DNA of 16,510 nucleotides from positions 1-16,510 of the forward strand of contig PULL01000166.1 in the NCBI GenBank assembly GCA_003550945.1. The letters are read 5' to 3'. Origin of the DNA: Thioalkalivibrio sp. GTDB lineage: Bacteria; Pseudomonadota; Gammaproteobacteria; Ectothiorhodospirales; Ectothiorhodospiraceae. Positions 14,595-16,510 of the stretch are shown piece after piece. The first letter of the stretch is position 1; every line of letters begins with the position of its first letter. The notes under the pieces were generated by a model that was not told the origin of the DNA, made no database searches, and was given only the letters and a program-made list of their open reading frames with translations. The translations under genes and the position numbers were made by a program.

Positions 14595-15593
14595 TCAGCG
14601 GGTCGCGGTGTCTGCGCCGTTGTCGACGGATCGGAAGCGGGTCGCGTCGGCAATGCGCTCGACGGTCTTGCGGGGCACCTCACCGACCACCGTGACCTGG
14701 TGACCGGCCAGGGGCCGAGCAAAAGCGTGCGTCGCGCCCGACCGGGTCGCAGCCTTGAAGGCCTCGTCACCATCGCCGGTGGGGTCGACGTAAACGGACA
14801 CGGTCGCGAGACCGTCGCTCAGCACGAAGTGCAGGGAGGGTTTCGCATCCTCCGGGCCAAAGCTGCGCTCGGTCACGATGATGGTGGTGAAGCCTGGAGG
14901 GAGGTCATCGAAATACCACTCGCCGTGGCGGTTTCCCTCTTCGCGCGAACCCTCGGCCGCGCGCACCTCGATGTGGCGCGCATCGCAGCCGCGCGGAGCC
15001 AGCGACTCCTCGAACACCACGTCCAGAAACTCCAGCTCGGTAAACACCAGCCGCTCGAGCAGCTGGCCATCCGAGTCGATCAACTCGCTGAGCAGCGGGA
15101 GGCCGGTTTCCTTGTGCAGGCAGTACTGGTGGCTGTACCGGTATTCGTCCCGAGCGGCGGCATGCAGCTGGTAGCAGGGGAAGCCGGCAATCCGGTCGAG
15201 TCCCGGCGAGGACAGCTCGTAGCGCTCGTTCGCGCGCAGCATCGTGCCCGCAAACGCCGGCGGCCTCTGCGGCGCTCCCTGCTGACCGCCCTTGGCCTCG
15301 ATCCGTGCACCCTTGATCGCGCTGATGCGATCCACTTTCCGGATCACTTCCCGCGCCGAGCCGGTGAGCGTTTGCAGACGCTCCCGATAGCCATCCTCCT
15401 CGGCCGCGTGCACGACACGGACGGTATCGATGCGATCACCGCGCTGGAAAATGAACGTGCCCTCGTAGCTGTGTCGGTGAAAGCTGTCGGCCATGCGCTC
15501 CAGCCACTGCTCGGGGCTGGCTTCCCCGGCCGGGAGCGTCAGGGGCAGCAGGAGCGCGAGAAACGCGGAAAGGTGCAGCCTCCATCCCCACAT
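14595..15593 (-). CDS. rseB: RseB (MucB), periplasmic regulator of anti-sigma-E
   Basis: RseB binds the periplasmic part of RseA and shields it from DegS cleavage until lipopolysaccharide or mislocalised lipid signals displace it. The 332-residue product begins with a signal peptide (WRLHLSAFLALLLPLTLPAG, cleavage near residues 22-26) and shows the LolA-like N-domain (EQWLERMADSFHRHSYEGTFIF..., RERLQTLTGSAREVIR, GFPCYQLHA, YRYSHQYCLHKETGLPLLSELID) and a C-domain (GFTTIIVTERS..., FVLSDGLATVSVYVD, HQVTVVGEVPRKTVERIA). Start ATG 15593, seven bases after the rseA stop. Between rseA and rseC as in the classic order. Confidence 0.96.
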   Translation of the reverse strand: MWGWRLHLSAFLALLLPLTLPAGEASPEQWLERMADSFHRHSYEGTFIFQRGDRIDTVRVVHAAEEDGYRERLQTLTGSAREVIRKVDRISAIKGARIEAKGGQQGAPQRPPAFAGTMLRANERYELSSPGLDRIAGFPCYQLHAAARDEYRYSHQYCLHKETGLPLLSELIDSDGQLLERLVFTELEFLDVVFEESLAPRGCDARHIEVRAAEGSREEGNRHGEWYFDDLPPGFTTIIVTERSFGPEDAKPSLHFVLSDGLATVSVYVDPTGDGDEAFKAATRSGATHAFARPLAGHQVTVVGEVPRKTVERIADATRFRSVDNGADTATR

Positions 15594-15599
15594 CCGGGC

Positions 15600-16124
15600 T
15601 TACTCGCCGTCCACGGAGTTGCGGACCCGGGCGAAGGCTGAAGAGCCTGGCGCGACCAGTTCCGCGTGGTTTTCCAGGTACCGTGCGAAGCGCGGATCGG
15701 GCCCCGTGACCAACTCGGTCTCGGCCGGCTCCTGCACTGTCGTCGCATCCACGGTGGTCGTGGGCATTCCCTCTCCGCCACCGGTCACCATCTGCAAACC
15801 GAGCAGTGACACCACCGCCACCGCTGCCGCGACGCCAACGCCCGCGACCGGCTTCAGCCAACGCTGCGCCAGTGGCGCGTTGGTCCGCACATCCAGCGGA
15901 CCCTCGTCGGCGATCCCGGCCTGCACCCCCGAGAGGAAATCGGGCGGCGCAATCTGCTTCATGCCACCGCGCAGGCTGTCACCGATCAGGTGATAGCGCG
16001 CCCACCTGCCGCGGTCGTCCTCGGATTTCAGCAATTCATCAATCAGGCGGCGCGTCTCGAAACTGTCGGTCTCGTTGTCGATGAGCGCGGAAAGGCGCTC
16101 GGATTTGCTGACTTGGTTGTTCAT
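15600..16124 (-). CDS. rseA: Anti-sigma-E factor RseA (MucA)
   Basis: A single-span inner-membrane protein holding sigma-E inactive until cut by the DegS/RseP-type cascade. The 174-residue product has a cytoplasmic sigma-binding domain (about 1-75: SERLSALIDNETDSFETRRLIDELL..., WARYHLIGDSLRG, a typical anti-sigma pattern), a transmembrane helix at about 92-112 (KPVAGVGVAAAVAVVSLLGL) and a periplasmic region ending at 174 (PDPRFARYLENHAELV). Length and layout are like MucA/RseA (about 195-215), slightly short. Start ATG 16124, 14 nt after rpoE. Ends seven bases before rseB. Confidence 0.95.
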   Translation of the reverse strand: MNNQVSKSERLSALIDNETDSFETRRLIDELLKSEDDRGRWARYHLIGDSLRGGMKQIAPPDFLSGVQAGIADEGPLDVRTNAPLAQRWLKPVAGVGVAAAVAVVSLLGLQMVTGGGEGMPTTTVDATTVQEPAETELVTGPDPRFARYLENHAELVAPGSSAFARVRNSVDGE

Positions 16125-16138
16125 TCAACTCTGCTCGC

Positions 16139-16510
16139 TCAATCGTTTAGCAACGGACGCAGGGTCCGGTCGATGGCCTCGCGGGCCCGAAAGATACGTG
16201 ATCGGACAGTGCCGATCGGGCAGCCCATGGTCTGGGCAATCTCTTCGTAGCTCAATCCCTCGAGTTCGCGCAGCGTGATCGCGGTTCGCAGATCATCCGG
16301 CAATCGTTCGATCGTCCGTTGCACTGCCGCCTGTATTTCCTCTGACAACAACTCGCCTTCCGGGGTTGCACTGTCCTTCAGCGCGGAATCCCCGCCCATC
16401 TGTTCGGCGTCCTGGGCGTCCACCTCGGATTCCGGGCGACGTCTTCCCTGCGCCACCAGGTAGTTCTTCGCGGTGTTGATCGCGATCCGGTACAGCCACG
16501 TATAGAACGC
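16139..16510 (-). CDS. rpoE: RNA polymerase sigma-E factor (AlgU), 3' part
   Basis: The extracytoplasmic stress sigma factor. Only the last 123 residues are in the window; the start lies beyond base 16510. Visible: the end of region 2 with FYTWLYRIAINTAKNYLVAQGRR, a hydrophilic linker, and region 4 with LPDDLRTAITLRELEGLSYEEIAQTMGCPIGTVRSRIFRAREAI, the helix-turn-helix that reads the GAACTT -35 element. The full family length is about 190, so roughly a third is missing. Its own promoter is outside. It heads the rpoE-rseA-rseB-rseC-degP operon. An ATG-like internal start at the visible QGRR segment is not the true start, since the frame continues open to the window edge and the residues there are conserved in the family. 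Confidence 0.97.
   Translation of the reverse strand, partial: AFYTWLYRIAINTAKNYLVAQGRRRPESEVDAQDAEQMGGDSALKDSATPEGELLSEEIQAAVQRTIERLPDDLRTAITLRELEGLSYEEIAQTMGCPIGTVRSRIFRAREAIDRTLRPLLND

Noticed and set aside
14055..15641. Long open frame on the + strand (528 codons) opposite rseB and rseC
   Set aside because: Its translation is Arg/Ala/Pro-rich and shows no family motif, while the opposite strand holds two well-recognised genes. It is a high-GC antisense shadow.

Overview
The window is a dense block of housekeeping genes, all on the minus strand, from a high-GC gammaproteobacterium. The order rpoE-rseA-rseB-rseC-degP-grx-lepA-lepB-DUF4845-rnc-era-recO-pdxJ-acpS-cysM is the classical gammaproteobacterial envelope-stress/lepA/rnc block. 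High GC, the Pseudomonas-like placement of a degP (mucD) and a small glutaredoxin before lepA, and an exbB-exbD-lpxK group suggest a Chromatiales/Ectothiorhodospiraceae-type organism; this taxonomic guess is inference.

In transcription order (high to low coordinates): (1) 16510-12578 is the sigma-E module: rpoE (5' end cut by the window), anti-sigma factor rseA, its periplasmic partner rseB, membrane protein rseC and the periplasmic protease degP. The rseC-degP gap carries a good sigma-E-type promoter (GGAACTT, 16 nt, TCTAGA), so degP probably also has its own stress-driven transcript. (2) 12581-6942 covers a glutaredoxin-like protein, EF4 (LepA), signal peptidase I, a DUF4845 membrane protein, RNase III, Era and RecO, tightly packed with several 4-nt stop/start overlaps. 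(3) 6925-2694 covers pdxJ, acpS, cysM, a PolB-type 3'-5' exonuclease and rlmD. The exonuclease is joined to both neighbours by ATGA overlaps. relA, often beside rlmD in this class, is absent at this junction. (4) 2594-1 is an envelope module: exbB, exbD, a divergent WaaA (Kdo transferase)-like protein and the start of lpxK, cut by the window edge.

No tRNA, rRNA, IS element, CRISPR array or phage gene was seen, and no gene-free stretch exceeds about 110 bases. The most interesting points are the degenerate WaaA-like protein placed directly before lpxK, the candidate sigma-E promoter of degP, the operon-embedded exonuclease, and the unusual, ambiguous start of cysM. I found no convincing evidence of a wholly new system.
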